From Sphingobacterium sp. UBA5670 (GTDB lineage Bacteria > Bacteroidota > Bacteroidia > Sphingobacteriales > Sphingobacteriaceae): 22,313 bases of DNA. The notes beneath the pieces were generated by a model. That model searched no databases and was not told the DNA's origin. It saw nothing but the letters and a program-made list of their open reading frames with translations. Below are positions 1 to 9,400 of this stretch, in pieces; the stretch's first letter is position 1; each line of letters opens with the position of its first letter. The stretch covers positions 1-22,313 of the forward strand of contig NZ_DIIM01000003.1 of assembly GCF_002420705.1 (NCBI RefSeq), given 5' to 3'. A program made the position numbers and the translations under genes.

Positions 1-55
1 GCTTCGGAGCAGCTTCGGGACAGCTTCGGGACAGCCTGTGGACAGGTTCGGTCTG
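1..55. repeat. 11-bp GC-rich tandem repeat at the left edge
   Basis: Five consecutive 11-base blocks start at position 1: gcttcggagca, gcttcgggaca, gcttcgggaca, gcctgtggaca and ggttcggtctg. Units 2 and 3 are identical and the others are diverged. The repeat may continue left of the window. It opens a ~270-bp stretch that is clearly richer in G+C than the rest of the window. It contains no convincing gene. A dispersed intergenic repeat family is possible but cannot be shown from one copy. Confidence 0.6.
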
Positions 56-500
56 CCAGCGTGCTGCGTCCGTGTTCCTTCCGTGTTGCCTTCGACTATA
101 ACCCTGACTCACCCCGCTAGCACCAGGGACGAATGGCGTTCCGGTTGCGACCATGCCCCCCGGATGCCCCGACCAAGGGCCAACACAGGCCCGAACCGCA
201 GCCGAAAAACTCCGCAGCAACACTGTAAACACGCGAACAACTCAGAAAAACACGCTATAAAGACTTAAAAAGAATTCGGGAGGTTCAACATCGGATAAAT
301 ACACGATTAGAATTAGCTCCTCCCATAAAATTTATACCCATGATAAGATATAAGTGAATCAAAGCTAAAAACATCTCATTCAATCTAACCGAGGATAGGA
401 ATGTATCCTCTCATAGCGGATAGGAATGCTTTCTTTCTCACGGAAGCTCATTCAGTTCTTAAAATGTCAAGACAACGAAGAGACACAAGATATGCACACT
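1..500. other. Gene-free left flank
   Basis: I see no supportable gene here. Positions 1-270 are GC-rich and repeat-bearing. The only open frame there (38-268, plus strand) has a Cys/Arg/Pro-rich product unlike the neighbouring proteins. Positions 271-500 are AT-rich. They contain a direct repeat of ggataggaatg (393-403 and 418-428), the first copy lying inside a small inverted repeat (gaggata 391-397 / tatcctc 404-410). No tRNA-like fold was recognised. The region separates the end of the M60 operon from whatever lies left of the window. Confidence 0.5.
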
Positions 501-542
501 AAAAACAAAAGCTCCGAATCATCTAACTGCGATTCGGAGCTT
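501..542 (-). terminator. Intrinsic terminator after the M60 peptidase gene
   Basis: A perfect 12-bp inverted repeat (aagctccgaatc 509-520 with gattcggagctt 531-542) encloses a 10-nt loop. Read on the minus strand, the hairpin is followed at once by TTGTTTTT. It begins 22 nt after the peptidase stop codon. This is a classic rho-independent terminator and marks the end of the leftmost transcription unit. Confidence 0.9.
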
Positions 543-564
543 CATTTGTGCTAGTTTAACTGCT

Positions 565-2157
565 CTAATCTCTTAATGCTGCAAGATCAACCTTAGGTTT
601 GGGCAGGTTCATGTTCTTAATTGCCCGTCTACAGGTATCAACCATTTCTTGCGTCATGGTATAGGTATACTTTCCATAATCGTCATATTCCAGGGTACCA
701 ACAAAAAAGAATCCATATTGATCAAAGAAATCCGTCAAATCCAAATTAGCCACTTCGCAGGCTGTTTTAACAAAATTCAACTGATGAACGGCCGGATTAC
801 GTTCCCCCATCATACGATCTGAACTCCAATCTGAACGTCCTCTTCTTGGTTTATTCATATTCTGCTGACGGAAAGCCTCAAATAGATCGGCATAAAAATC
901 GGGACGTTTTCCTTCGCCCTCAAAATAGAGCTGTAACTGCCAAAAAGGAATCAAACGATCGAACACATCCGGATCGGACAAATAAGAAATTCGTTTTTCA
1001 ATAATATCGGCCTTCGCTTTCTCAAAATTATTCTGCTCTGAAACCCGTGTTCTATTACCAAACGAACGTGTTACATATAAGGAGAACAGGTTGTTGCTCA
1101 CTTCCCCCAAGCCGCCCCAATTAAACATCGAACGTGTCTGGTGCACGTGGCCTACTTCATGACTGAAACCCCAGCAAGGATCCCCTTTAATCACCGATTC
1201 TGGCGTTACCACCATCTTCATCGCGTAACCAACTTTATCGCCCATATAGGCAACACCATCTCCATCACGGAACATATAATAATTATAGTTCACCCGCGCT
1301 AGAATACGATTTTTGGGGACTTTATTATACTTCTCCAGCCCCATCAATCGATGTTGCCTATACACCAACGAATCATAATTACGAATTAGCTCGACCCCTT
1401 TTCCATAAGCATACTGTTTCAATGCCTCTATCGGATAAGCGGTCTGAATATGCTCGCCTTTTGCATCCATAATTGGGAATACAGCATGATCGATCAGACT
1501 ATCCCACTCCTTATTTCCCTGTTTTTTTAGATCAAAGTAACCGTTTACCTGCCCTGTCAGAAAATGAACCTTAATCGGATTTTCCTTTTCAGGATCTTCC
1601 GAGAAATAATCGATATAAGCTAAACTTCCATAATCATCGAGCTGTATAATATTCACACCATTCTGCAATCTGAATTCCTGTTTTTCCAACCCCCAACCTT
1701 TCGGATCCTTAGTAGGTTCCTGCGGATTAGGGGCTTTCCGTAACCAATTGGGCACAACAAGATTTACTTCTTTACCTGCTGCAATACCGTCTACGATAAC
1801 AATGTGTTTCCCTTTGGGAAGATACACACCGGTCATATTTTCATATTTACTATAACCGTCCCCAATACTTAATTGATGGCCCAATGTTGTCGGGTCTAAC
1901 AAGGCATAATAAGTCGCATATTTATAATCCTTGTTATAGTTGTCATCAAGTATAGACTGCGCTACCCGGCGCAGTGTCGTATCGACAATCTGATTAAGCT
2001 GTTTTTTCTTAACTCCCTTTTTCAGTGTTAACGCCAAAGGATCTTCGAATACAGAAAGATCAGCATAAGTTTGTTTGAAATCCTGAGCCGTTTGAGCCTT
2101 CAAATTGGCGCTTAACAGTAGACAGAACCCAAAGGCAATAAATTTTCTTTTCATCAT
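565..2157 (-). CDS. Secreted M60-family (enhancin-like) zinc metallopeptidase
   Basis: Predicted zinc endopeptidase, about 530 aa. The M60 signature is visible as HEVGH at residues 333-337, with a downstream glutamate (E352, in GGLGEVSNN). This fits the family pattern HExxH-(8-28 residues)-E: two zinc-binding histidines, the catalytic glutamate E334 and the third ligand. The sequence before it (about 25-300) is probably a beta-sandwich/substrate-binding part. M60 enzymes (BT4244 of Bacteroides is a known member) cleave glycoproteins, typically next to O-glycosylated Ser/Thr in mucin-like proteins; the substrate here is unknown. The open frame reaches a TTG at 2184, but an ATG at 2157 (with another at 2154) directly precedes a typical signal peptide (MMKRKFIAFGFCLLLSANLKA, probable cleavage before QT), so I use 2157. 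No lipobox cysteine is seen, so it is probably periplasmic or secreted. It is the last gene before a strong terminator and lies 52 nt after the lipoprotein gene. Confidence 0.88.
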   Translation of the reverse strand: MMKRKFIAFGFCLLLSANLKAQTAQDFKQTYADLSVFEDPLALTLKKGVKKKQLNQIVDTTLRRVAQSILDDNYNKDYKYATYYALLDPTTLGHQLSIGDGYSKYENMTGVYLPKGKHIVIVDGIAAGKEVNLVVPNWLRKAPNPQEPTKDPKGWGLEKQEFRLQNGVNIIQLDDYGSLAYIDYFSEDPEKENPIKVHFLTGQVNGYFDLKKQGNKEWDSLIDHAVFPIMDAKGEHIQTAYPIEALKQYAYGKGVELIRNYDSLVYRQHRLMGLEKYNKVPKNRILARVNYNYYMFRDGDGVAYMGDKVGYAMKMVVTPESVIKGDPCWGFSHEVGHVHQTRSMFNWGGLGEVSNNLFSLYVTRSFGNRTRVSEQNNFEKAKADIIEKRISYLSDPDVFDRLIPFWQLQLYFEGEGKRPDFYADLFEAFRQQNMNKPRRGRSDWSSDRMMGERNPAVHQLNFVKTACEVANLDLTDFFDQYGFFFVGTLEYDDYGKYTYTMTQEMVDTCRRAIKNMNLPKPKVDLAALRD

Positions 2158-2209
2158 TAATTTTAACGTAACATAAAATAACAAATAGACTACCGCAGCA
2201 ATTAGGAAA

Positions 2210-2998
2210 TTATAATGCTAGTGTTGAAGCATAGAATAATCCTGGAGTAAACACAAGCTTATCATTACATTGAATTGCAGATTTCAGTTCATATTCTGTA
2301 GTAGATTTTAATCCGACAATTCGTACAAGAGTAAGTTGTCCGATTCCAGGAAAATAAGCCCCTATTGAATTTATTGGATCCGTTTGGCTCCACTCTTGAT
2401 TAGATCCTCTTTCTCTATATAATACCACTATATTTACATTAATTTTATTATCAGTTGGATACAATACAAATAATTCGCCATCTTCCATGAATAAATAGTT
2501 TCCATTCCTTTCAATAACAGAAGGAAAACTGGGATTAGCCAGCGTCGAAGGATACGTGCAGGATGCGCTTCCTCCAGACTGAGAAATATTTAGTGTTGCC
2601 GTTTTTGAAATTGGGGACATGGTGGATCCTGTCTTGGATTTATAGGAAACAGTAGCCACAACAGTATAGCTAAATCCCTTAATTCCATAAAATATCACAT
2701 TTCCTCCTCCTGCACCCAAAACACTATTAATAACAGTTCCGTCTGTGCCATTACAGCTAACGCTCACCTCAGTAACCACATAATCTGGATCAAAATTACT
2801 TAAACTTACATTTGCGGTAATAGCCGTTCCTGTACTGGATGCTTGCAAAGTAACTGTTGGCTGCGTAAGCTGATTAGCCTTTAAAACTCGATTTGGAAAA
2901 TCTACATTTTTAACAACTTCGTTAACATCGGGCTTTGAACAACCTGAATTGATACCGATCAAAACACATAATAGAATAAGGAAATTAAAATTTTTCAT
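2210..2998 (-). CDS. Hypothetical lipoprotein with fibronectin-III-like beta domain(s)
   Basis: 262-aa predicted outer-membrane or periplasmic lipoprotein, family not recognised. It starts MKNFNFLILLCVLIGINSGC, with C20 as the likely lipidated cysteine, although the -3 position (Asn) is not ideal. Residues about 40-140 are rich in Thr/Ser/Val and alternate like a beta-sandwich (for example LSNFDPDYVVTEVSVSCNG and FSYTVVATVSYKSKTG), resembling an FN3/Ig-like fold. A second beta-rich part spans about 150-262. Three cysteines (in VSCNG, SASCTY and IQCND) could form one disulphide in the periplasm. There is no catalytic motif. The gene is more AT-rich than its neighbours. It lies between a terminator (3051-3085) and the M60 gene. 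A role as surface glycan- or protein-binding partner of the peptidase is inference from position only. Confidence 0.75.
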   Translation of the reverse strand: MKNFNFLILLCVLIGINSGCSKPDVNEVVKNVDFPNRVLKANQLTQPTVTLQASSTGTAITANVSLSNFDPDYVVTEVSVSCNGTDGTVINSVLGAGGGNVIFYGIKGFSYTVVATVSYKSKTGSTMSPISKTATLNISQSGGSASCTYPSTLANPSFPSVIERNGNYLFMEDGELFVLYPTDNKINVNIVVLYRERGSNQEWSQTDPINSIGAYFPGIGQLTLVRIVGLKSTTEYELKSAIQCNDKLVFTPGLFYASTLAL

Positions 2999-3050
2999 AA
3001 AAATTTAAGTTTAATTAAAAAATATAAAAGGGTTATAATTTTCTGTTAAC

Positions 3051-3085
3051 AAAAAAAAGGAGGAGTATTATTTCACACTCCCCCT
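3051..3085 (-). terminator. Intrinsic terminator between the DUF5007-like and hypothetical lipoprotein genes
   Basis: On the minus strand, AGGGGGAGT (3085-3077), a 10-nt loop and ACTCCTCCT (3066-3058) form a 9-bp stem with one G-U pair. It is followed immediately by eight T residues (3058-3051). It starts about 40 nt after the stop codon at 3128. It should end, fully or partly, the susC1-susD1-FAS1-DUF5007-like transcript. The two downstream genes would then depend on readthrough or on a promoter in 2999-3050, where I found no clear TAnnTTTG element. Confidence 0.8.
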
Positions 3086-3127
3086 CTCAGTACATTAAGT
3101 TATTCAATAATCTAAACGCAACGCTTC

Positions 3128-4195
3128 CTACTTCGCATTTGGATTTTTCGTCGCTTTCAAATGAAGTTCATAAATATATTTCCCTGCTTTGTATATCTTC
3201 GTGTTAAAACGAATATTAAGCTTAACAGGCTGATCATATGTCAAGTACTTCATATCTGTTGGCGGGTTCCAGTTTTTAGTATCCGCATAGTCTATTGATT
3301 GAATCCATTTCGATTGAATTCTGTAATAACAGTTGATCCCGTTTGACTGACTATCCCAATATACATCCGGGAATCTCACTTGTGCATAATCATAGACCAC
3401 AGCTGTGTCTGTAACGGTGGTTTTATAAGCGAAAGTCGCCAATGTTTTAAGGAAATCATTGCCAGATGGCCTTCTATCTAAAGCGCTACCGGGAAATAAT
3501 GCTCCGTTTTTGTCGTAAACCTTCAATACAATTTGATTAGGACCGTCTGCTACACGTTTAATATTTAAGGTCAAACTAGTGCTCTGCCCTTTGGTTTGAT
3601 CAATCCATTGATCATCATAAGGAAAACGAATACCTGTTTCGCTATTTGCTTCAACTGCGATAAAGTAAGGCACATTTTCATACGTATATTCTTTTACCGG
3701 AGACAACTTGATCGTTGTTATATTCTTATAATCTTTTGTACCTTTTGGATTTTGCACACGTATATCAACCTCATACTCCCCCGTGGGGACATTATCTGTC
3801 GCTTGAGTGAACATAAACTGACCACTTTTTTCTAGAACAGTAAACGGCAACTTTTTCTCTATACCTCGTTTACTATTAATCAATTCAAGTGTTGTATCTG
3901 TTTTAGGGTCATATTTCTCCTTCCAAACAGTGACGTCGTATTCCTTAAAAAAAGTCTCCTCTCTTTTTCCTGTCGCTTTATTACGAACATCCAATAACGT
4001 TACTGTAAACGGTGGCGTTGAGGCATCAGGAATAATTCCTGTTGCTATATAAAACGTTCCTTGATCTACAGCAATCGGATTTGATCCATAACGGATATTG
4101 TCACTCAGATAGCCAACTTCAATTTTCTTACAACCTACATACATGAAGGATGCCAATACGCCGATGTATGCAAATATCTTATATCTATTTTTCAT
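3128..4195 (-). CDS. DUF5007-like SusCD-associated lipoprotein
   Basis: 355-aa predicted lipoprotein with signal MKNRYKIFAYIGVLASFMYVGC, C22 being the acyl acceptor, followed by KK as in its neighbours. The mature part is mostly beta-strand. One domain covers about 35-165 (containing GTFYIATGIIPDASTPPFTV and TGEYEVDIRVQNPKG) and a second about 175-350, ending KYIYELHLKATKNPNAK. The overall look and gene order (SusD, FAS1 lipoprotein, then this) match what I recall of the DUF5007 family of Bacteroidota, but I cannot confirm that without a profile search. No enzyme motif is visible. It follows the FAS1 gene by 17 nt, so it is in the same operon, and a terminator lies downstream. A surface glycan- or protein-binding accessory of the SusCD1 complex is the most reasonable inference. 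Confidence 0.7.
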   Translation of the reverse strand: MKNRYKIFAYIGVLASFMYVGCKKIEVGYLSDNIRYGSNPIAVDQGTFYIATGIIPDASTPPFTVTLLDVRNKATGKREETFFKEYDVTVWKEKYDPKTDTTLELINSKRGIEKKLPFTVLEKSGQFMFTQATDNVPTGEYEVDIRVQNPKGTKDYKNITTIKLSPVKEYTYENVPYFIAVEANSETGIRFPYDDQWIDQTKGQSTSLTLNIKRVADGPNQIVLKVYDKNGALFPGSALDRRPSGNDFLKTLATFAYKTTVTDTAVVYDYAQVRFPDVYWDSQSNGINCYYRIQSKWIQSIDYADTKNWNPPTDMKYLTYDQPVKLNIRFNTKIYKAGKYIYELHLKATKNPNAK

Positions 4196-4212
4196 ATTAA
4201 TACCAATTAAAT

Positions 4213-4908
4213 TTATCTTCTAAATGCCCAAATATGCTGGTTGTTCAACACATGCACGATGCCTGTCGTTGAAATAATACCCGACGTCTGACAAAGCAAT
4301 TTGGTATCGTTGAGATTTGCTTTTCCTGAAGGGTCCGATAACCCACCATTTTTCATAACATCCCGCTCACCGTAGATTCTTGTTAAATAGAGCAATTTAG
4401 GCCCCTGAGAAATAATTCCATCCTGCAAATAATCACCACTAGTAGATTTTTCCAAGGTCACCAAGAGCTTGGTCGTTGGTTCCTGTGTCTGAAACATAGT
4501 TCCCGATTCGGTTAAATTATCCCGAACGATACGATCAGGGAAAAGATAGACACTCATCGTGTCCTGGAGCATTTTTTGTGGATAATATTTAAACAATGAA
4601 TCCAGATTAAAGTTAAGTCGTTCATCCTTTTTACGCCATTCATTCTGTTTCGCTAATAGGAAATTACGAATGGAATAATTTGTAGGGACAAAAAAGGTTC
4701 CCGCGCTGTTGACTTTATCTTTTAATCCCGCCTTATCGATAATCATCAAGGTTGTATCGAATAAGTGCTGCGGATGCGATTTCAAGAAATCATAGGTTGT
4801 CATATTGACATGTGGATCACTTACGCCACCATCTATTACCGCTTCTTTTTTACAACTAAAAATTGTTACCAAAGCAATAATACTTAAATATATAAATGTA
4901 TTTTTCAT
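4213..4908 (-). CDS. Fasciclin (FAS1) domain lipoprotein
   Basis: 231-aa predicted lipoprotein with signal MKNTFIYLSIIALVTIFSC (lipid on C19, then KKE). A single FAS1 domain occupies about residues 37-230. The opening segment TTYDFLKSHPQHLFDTTLMI and the core GTFFVPTNYSIRNFL match the FAS1 H1 region, and the C-terminal STTGIVHVLNNQHIWAF matches the closing strand, where FAS1 proteins usually have a 'G-hydrophobic-hydrophobic-H-V-(I/L)' motif. FAS1 domains act in adhesion and protein or carbohydrate contacts and have no enzymatic activity. The gene starts 10 nt after the SusD1 stop and lies 17 nt before the DUF5007-like gene, so it is almost certainly cotranscribed. It is probably exposed at the cell surface next to SusC1/SusD1. 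Confidence 0.85.
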   Translation of the reverse strand: MKNTFIYLSIIALVTIFSCKKEAVIDGGVSDPHVNMTTYDFLKSHPQHLFDTTLMIIDKAGLKDKVNSAGTFFVPTNYSIRNFLLAKQNEWRKKDERLNFNLDSLFKYYPQKMLQDTMSVYLFPDRIVRDNLTESGTMFQTQEPTTKLLVTLEKSTSGDYLQDGIISQGPKLLYLTRIYGERDVMKNGGLSDPSGKANLNDTKLLCQTSGIISTTGIVHVLNNQHIWAFRR

Positions 4909-4918
4909 GTTGATTCGC

Positions 4919-6439
4919 TTAATATTTACCCATCCAATAAGGATTCTGAGAGATTAATCGGTTCGAGTTCAAAATGCTGTTCTCGATTGGGAACAAATAA
5001 CCTTTTTGTTCCATACGTGTAGCATCCATACTCCAAGAAGCCAACTGTACGAAAAGATTATTATTCTTCGTTTTCCAAGCATTTCGAACTATATCAAAAT
5101 AACAATGACCTTCTCCAATCAATTCACGTTGTCTTTCCTTCAATATATCCCGCTTCAAGTTTGCGCCAGCGCTGCTAATCATGGTTTTGGCACCTGCTCT
5201 GCTTCTAATCGAATTGACGGCTGTCAACGCTTCATTATCCTTTCCTAGCGCATTTAAAGCCTCCGCTTTTAATAAAACCATATCGGCCAATCTAAAAATC
5301 ACCAAATTACTTTCAACCCTAGGATCGGAATTGGTCGCCGCATTTTTGTAGACAATATCAGAATACTTCATCAACGAATTATTTTCCGAATTGGTGATAT
5401 TTCTGAAGAAGTCCGTTCTTCTGGTGTCACCATCTTCCTCCTTGCCATACATTTCCTCTAATTTTGTATTCGTCACATAATAGACTGGTAATGTCGTTGG
5501 CATATTTACGTAAATACTATTACTTACTGTAATAAAACCCACTGCTCCCGAAAATACCCCCATGTTTTGATAGGAAGCAGATTCATTTTCTGCATCCTTA
5601 TTTGTAAACACAAATATGTTTTCCTTCGCGCTCGCTTCCTTAAAAACATTACGAACATTTCCTTTTGTCTGCAATGCGAAGAGATCTGGACGACTGATGA
5701 TGGAATCCGCATATGTCACCGTTTTCGTATAGTCATTTTGCCAGGCAGTCGCATGTGTTAACAAGGCCAAAGCCGCAGCTTTATTTGCCCGACGACGACC
5801 AAGCCCGTCAACCCCTTCCCAAGTCAATAAACTTGAGGCTTTCTGCGCATCACTAACAATAAATTTGAGAATATCATCGGTTGATGTACGACCAATCAAT
5901 ACAGCTTGATCAGCTGTTTCTGTCGGTTCAGTTTGTAAAGGCAGATCTCCCCAAACCCGTGTCATATAGAAATACGAAAGTGCGCGCATAAAATATGCTT
6001 CACCAAGAAGGTAGTTTTTGGTTCCAGCTGAAAATTTATCTTCCGAAATCTCAGGAATTCTCTTGATGATCAAATTAGCTTCATTTATGACTCGGTACCA
6101 GTTTGTCCAATTAAGCCCGCCCCCTTCTCGATAAGGTAATTTAAAGCTACCGCTCGTATAAATATCCGAGTGCAGTGTACCAGAGCTGGTGGTTAAAATT
6201 CCAACAGGAGTATCCCCCCACGCGAAAAAGGCTTGGTTCGTCACCATGGCTTTCCGGAATAAACTGTACATTCCTAAAGTTGCACCCGTAAAATCCTTTT
6301 CATTCTTCCAAAAAGTGTCCGCATAGGTATCATTAATTAAATTATTCTCCAATTGTTTGTTACATGATCCTAGAATCATAGTGGAGAAAAGAGTTGCGAC
6401 GACCCCTATCTTTTTATATGTTATTTTTAAAATTTTCAT
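4919..6439 (-). CDS. SusD/RagB-family nutrient-binding lipoprotein (SusD1)
   Basis: 506-aa SusD/RagB outer-membrane lipoprotein that caps its SusC barrel and binds the ligand before import. The lipobox is MILGSC with C26 lipidated. The N-terminal SusD domain shows the usual TPR-type segment RALSYFYMTRVWGDLPL near residue 155. The C-terminal SusD/RagB part has FRLADMVLLKAEALN followed by AVNSIRSRAG, then ILKERQRELIGEGHCYFDIVR, and ends with NPYWMGKY. Length is normal. The start is an ATG 11 nt after the susC1 stop codon, giving the standard susC-susD arrangement and tight coexpression. The ligand cannot be read from sequence. With an M60 peptidase downstream, a glycopeptide or O-glycan is a guess. 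Confidence 0.95.
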   Translation of the reverse strand: MKILKITYKKIGVVATLFSTMILGSCNKQLENNLINDTYADTFWKNEKDFTGATLGMYSLFRKAMVTNQAFFAWGDTPVGILTTSSGTLHSDIYTSGSFKLPYREGGGLNWTNWYRVINEANLIIKRIPEISEDKFSAGTKNYLLGEAYFMRALSYFYMTRVWGDLPLQTEPTETADQAVLIGRTSTDDILKFIVSDAQKASSLLTWEGVDGLGRRRANKAAALALLTHATAWQNDYTKTVTYADSIISRPDLFALQTKGNVRNVFKEASAKENIFVFTNKDAENESASYQNMGVFSGAVGFITVSNSIYVNMPTTLPVYYVTNTKLEEMYGKEEDGDTRRTDFFRNITNSENNSLMKYSDIVYKNAATNSDPRVESNLVIFRLADMVLLKAEALNALGKDNEALTAVNSIRSRAGAKTMISSAGANLKRDILKERQRELIGEGHCYFDIVRNAWKTKNNNLFVQLASWSMDATRMEQKGYLFPIENSILNSNRLISQNPYWMGKY

Positions 6440-6450
6440 ATTGCTAGCTA

Positions 6451-9400
6451 TTAAAATTCGAATTGAACACCTAAAGTGTACTTAGATGGCAATGGGTAAC
6501 CGTCACCATAATCAAAGCCTCTCGCATCAACCATTTCGGCATCTACACCTGAGAATTTTTGGAACATGTGAACGTTATCCACTGTACCATATAATCTGAG
6601 TGAATTGATTCCTAAACGATTCATCCAAGGATTTTGACCTTTATTAAAACGATAAGCTAAGTTGATATTTTTGATCCGCACGTACCATCCTGGCTCCATA
6701 AACATCGATTGACCAGCTCTCCAAGCATACAATCCCATATACGGATTTGCTGCAGGGTATCTAGCCATATCGCCCTCTTGTTGCCAAAAATTATACTTGT
6801 CTAAATCTCCGATCGATGCTTTAGATAAATCTATTGGATTTCCATAAAAGAAACCATTGGACATGCGACGGGCGAAGGTATTATTTATAATATCTCTACC
6901 GAATGTGAATGTTGTCAAGACTTGTAAAGAAAAGCCCTTATAAGTAAAGTTATTAATAAAACCACCGGTCACTTTAGGATTGGGATCGCCAAAAAAGGTC
7001 ATATCGTTTTCACCAACGGCATCCGAAATCTTGTAATCACCATTTACATCAACCCAGTTTGGATAACCCGGTTTTAATGTTCCCCATTTAGTGGCACCTA
7101 CCGCACCAGTATAGGGGTTTACAATAATATCGTTGGATGAGCTAATGGCTCCATTCACAAGATAGCCATAAAACATGTTCAGGGGTTTACCCACCACATA
7201 TACCCCTCCATCATAATACAAATCTCGGTTACCACTAGGTAATGCTGTGACAACGTTTTTGTTAAATGATAAGTTCAGTTGCGGAATCCATTGGAATTCT
7301 TTGCTTTTTTCAAATACTTTTCCTTGGATATTAATCTCTATCCCAGAGTTTCTAACCCCAGCAGCATTCGTAAAAGTTTGCAAGTATCCGGAATACTCTG
7401 GTATCCAGATTTGCAACATCTGTCCTGTTGTTGTTCTTACATAGGTATCAAAATTGATCGTTAGTCTCCCTTTTAATAAATATGCATCAAATCCAGCATT
7501 CCACGTATCTGATTTCTGCCAAGTAATGTTATCATTGGTTATACCCTGATAATTTGGAATAATTGCCGTACCACCGCCATAAGTATTCCCAGAATTCCCT
7601 GGATAAGATCCGTCTCCAGCAACAAACGCATTATAACGATCATTATCACCGATGCTACTTTCATCACCTGTACGTCCCCAGCTGGCACGCAGTTTCAATT
7701 CATCAACCCATTCTTTGGATTCCATAAAAGGTTCTTCCGAAACAATCCATCCAGCACCTACAGATGGGAAATATCCCCATTTGTTATTCTTACCGAATCT
7801 TGAAGAAGCATCCGCTCTCCATACGGCATCTAATAAATATTTACTTTTATAATCGTAGTGAAACGCACCAAGGAATGATAACTTCGCATAGGTCGATTGA
7901 TCAGAATATCCATTCAGGTTTTGGGAACTCACACCTTTGATTACTTGAATATTGTCATTTGGAATATCCTTTCCTAACAAATACAAACCCTCATTTTTAC
8001 GCGTCTCATATTCCTGAACTGCCGTAGCCGTAAAGTTATGTACGTCATTTAAGGATTTTGTCCATAATAAAGAGTTGGTCAACAAATATTTTCTATACTG
8101 TGTATAAGTCGATTTCGCATAAGCTAGACCATCAGTATTTAAAATAGATGGTGAAGCAAAATCATTTTTTGCCGTAGAATAATTAATGATACTACGTGTG
8201 CTCAAACGGAAATCTTTTAAGAAGGTATATCTTAACTCACCGACTCCACTTAGATCCACATTAATATTGTCGTTTCGCTGATAGTCATAAGGATTCACAA
8301 TACTATTGATATCGTCTTGACTCATACCCAGCAATGAGGTTGGCATATCCACTGGATTAATAGCAAAAACGTTACGGTATCTATTGGTTTTTAAGAACTC
8401 CGTACTTCCTTTACCATCCATGCGTCTATTGGTCGAAGCCTTGAAGTTGGTCAGAAATTCCAATTGCTTCGTGATATTAAAAATCAAGTTACTCGTAAAA
8501 GAGTAGCGCTTTAGACCAGTACTTTTTACAATTCCTTTTTCATTATACATCCCGCCACTGACCCTATAGTTTAAATTCTCGGTAGCCCCGGAAACGGAAA
8601 GGTCATAGTTCTGTACGTACCCAGATTGATAGAATAAATCCTGATAATCATTGTTGTTATTAAATGCTGGATTCAAACTATCTGTCAATAACTGAGGTAT
8701 CGTTTGAAGTTGAGCATCATTCGCAAACTTATAAATCAATTCCAGTTTCTTTCTTCTTTCTGCCGCACCGATCAGCGTAGCAACTGTTGCCGGTTTAGTC
8801 ACATAACCTTGATAGGTATTTAGGCTAAATTTTGGACGTCCCAACTGACCACGTTTAGTCTTGATCAAAATAACGCCATTGTTTGCTCTCGCTCCATATA
8901 GCGCTGCTGCTGATGCATCCTTTAAAACGTCAACAGACTCGATGTCATTGGGATTTAGACTTGCAAGAAAGTTAGTTCCAGTAACATTAAAACTTTTGAT
9001 TTCGTCTTCTGATGTAGGAATTCCATCAATGACATACAATGGGTTACTGGTCAAATTGTCGGCATCAAAATCATTATTGGAACGGGGAATATTGGTATTT
9101 CCGCGGATGACCAAAGAGGTCTTCATTCCAGGTTGTCCGGTGAAGTTCTGGACGTTTACTCCAGGTAGTTTTCCCTGCAACAAGACGTCAATACTAGCCG
9201 CAGGAAGATTTTCAATATCTTTGCTAGTCACACTCGCAATCGAACCGGTACTTTTTTTACGATTGATGGTTGTATATCCGGTCACAATTGCCTCTCCGAG
9301 CTCGTTACTTGATTCAACTAGATTTACTGAGACATTTTGCCTCCCTCCTAGAGCTATCTCCTGCGTCTCAAATCCAACGCTTTTGACAACCAGAATATCA

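Noticed and set aside
38..268. 76-codon plus-strand open frame in the GC-rich left edge
   Set aside because: The product is Cys/Arg/Pro/His-rich with no motif or hydrophobic core, and the start lies inside the tandem repeat. It is better explained by chance in a GC-rich non-coding stretch.
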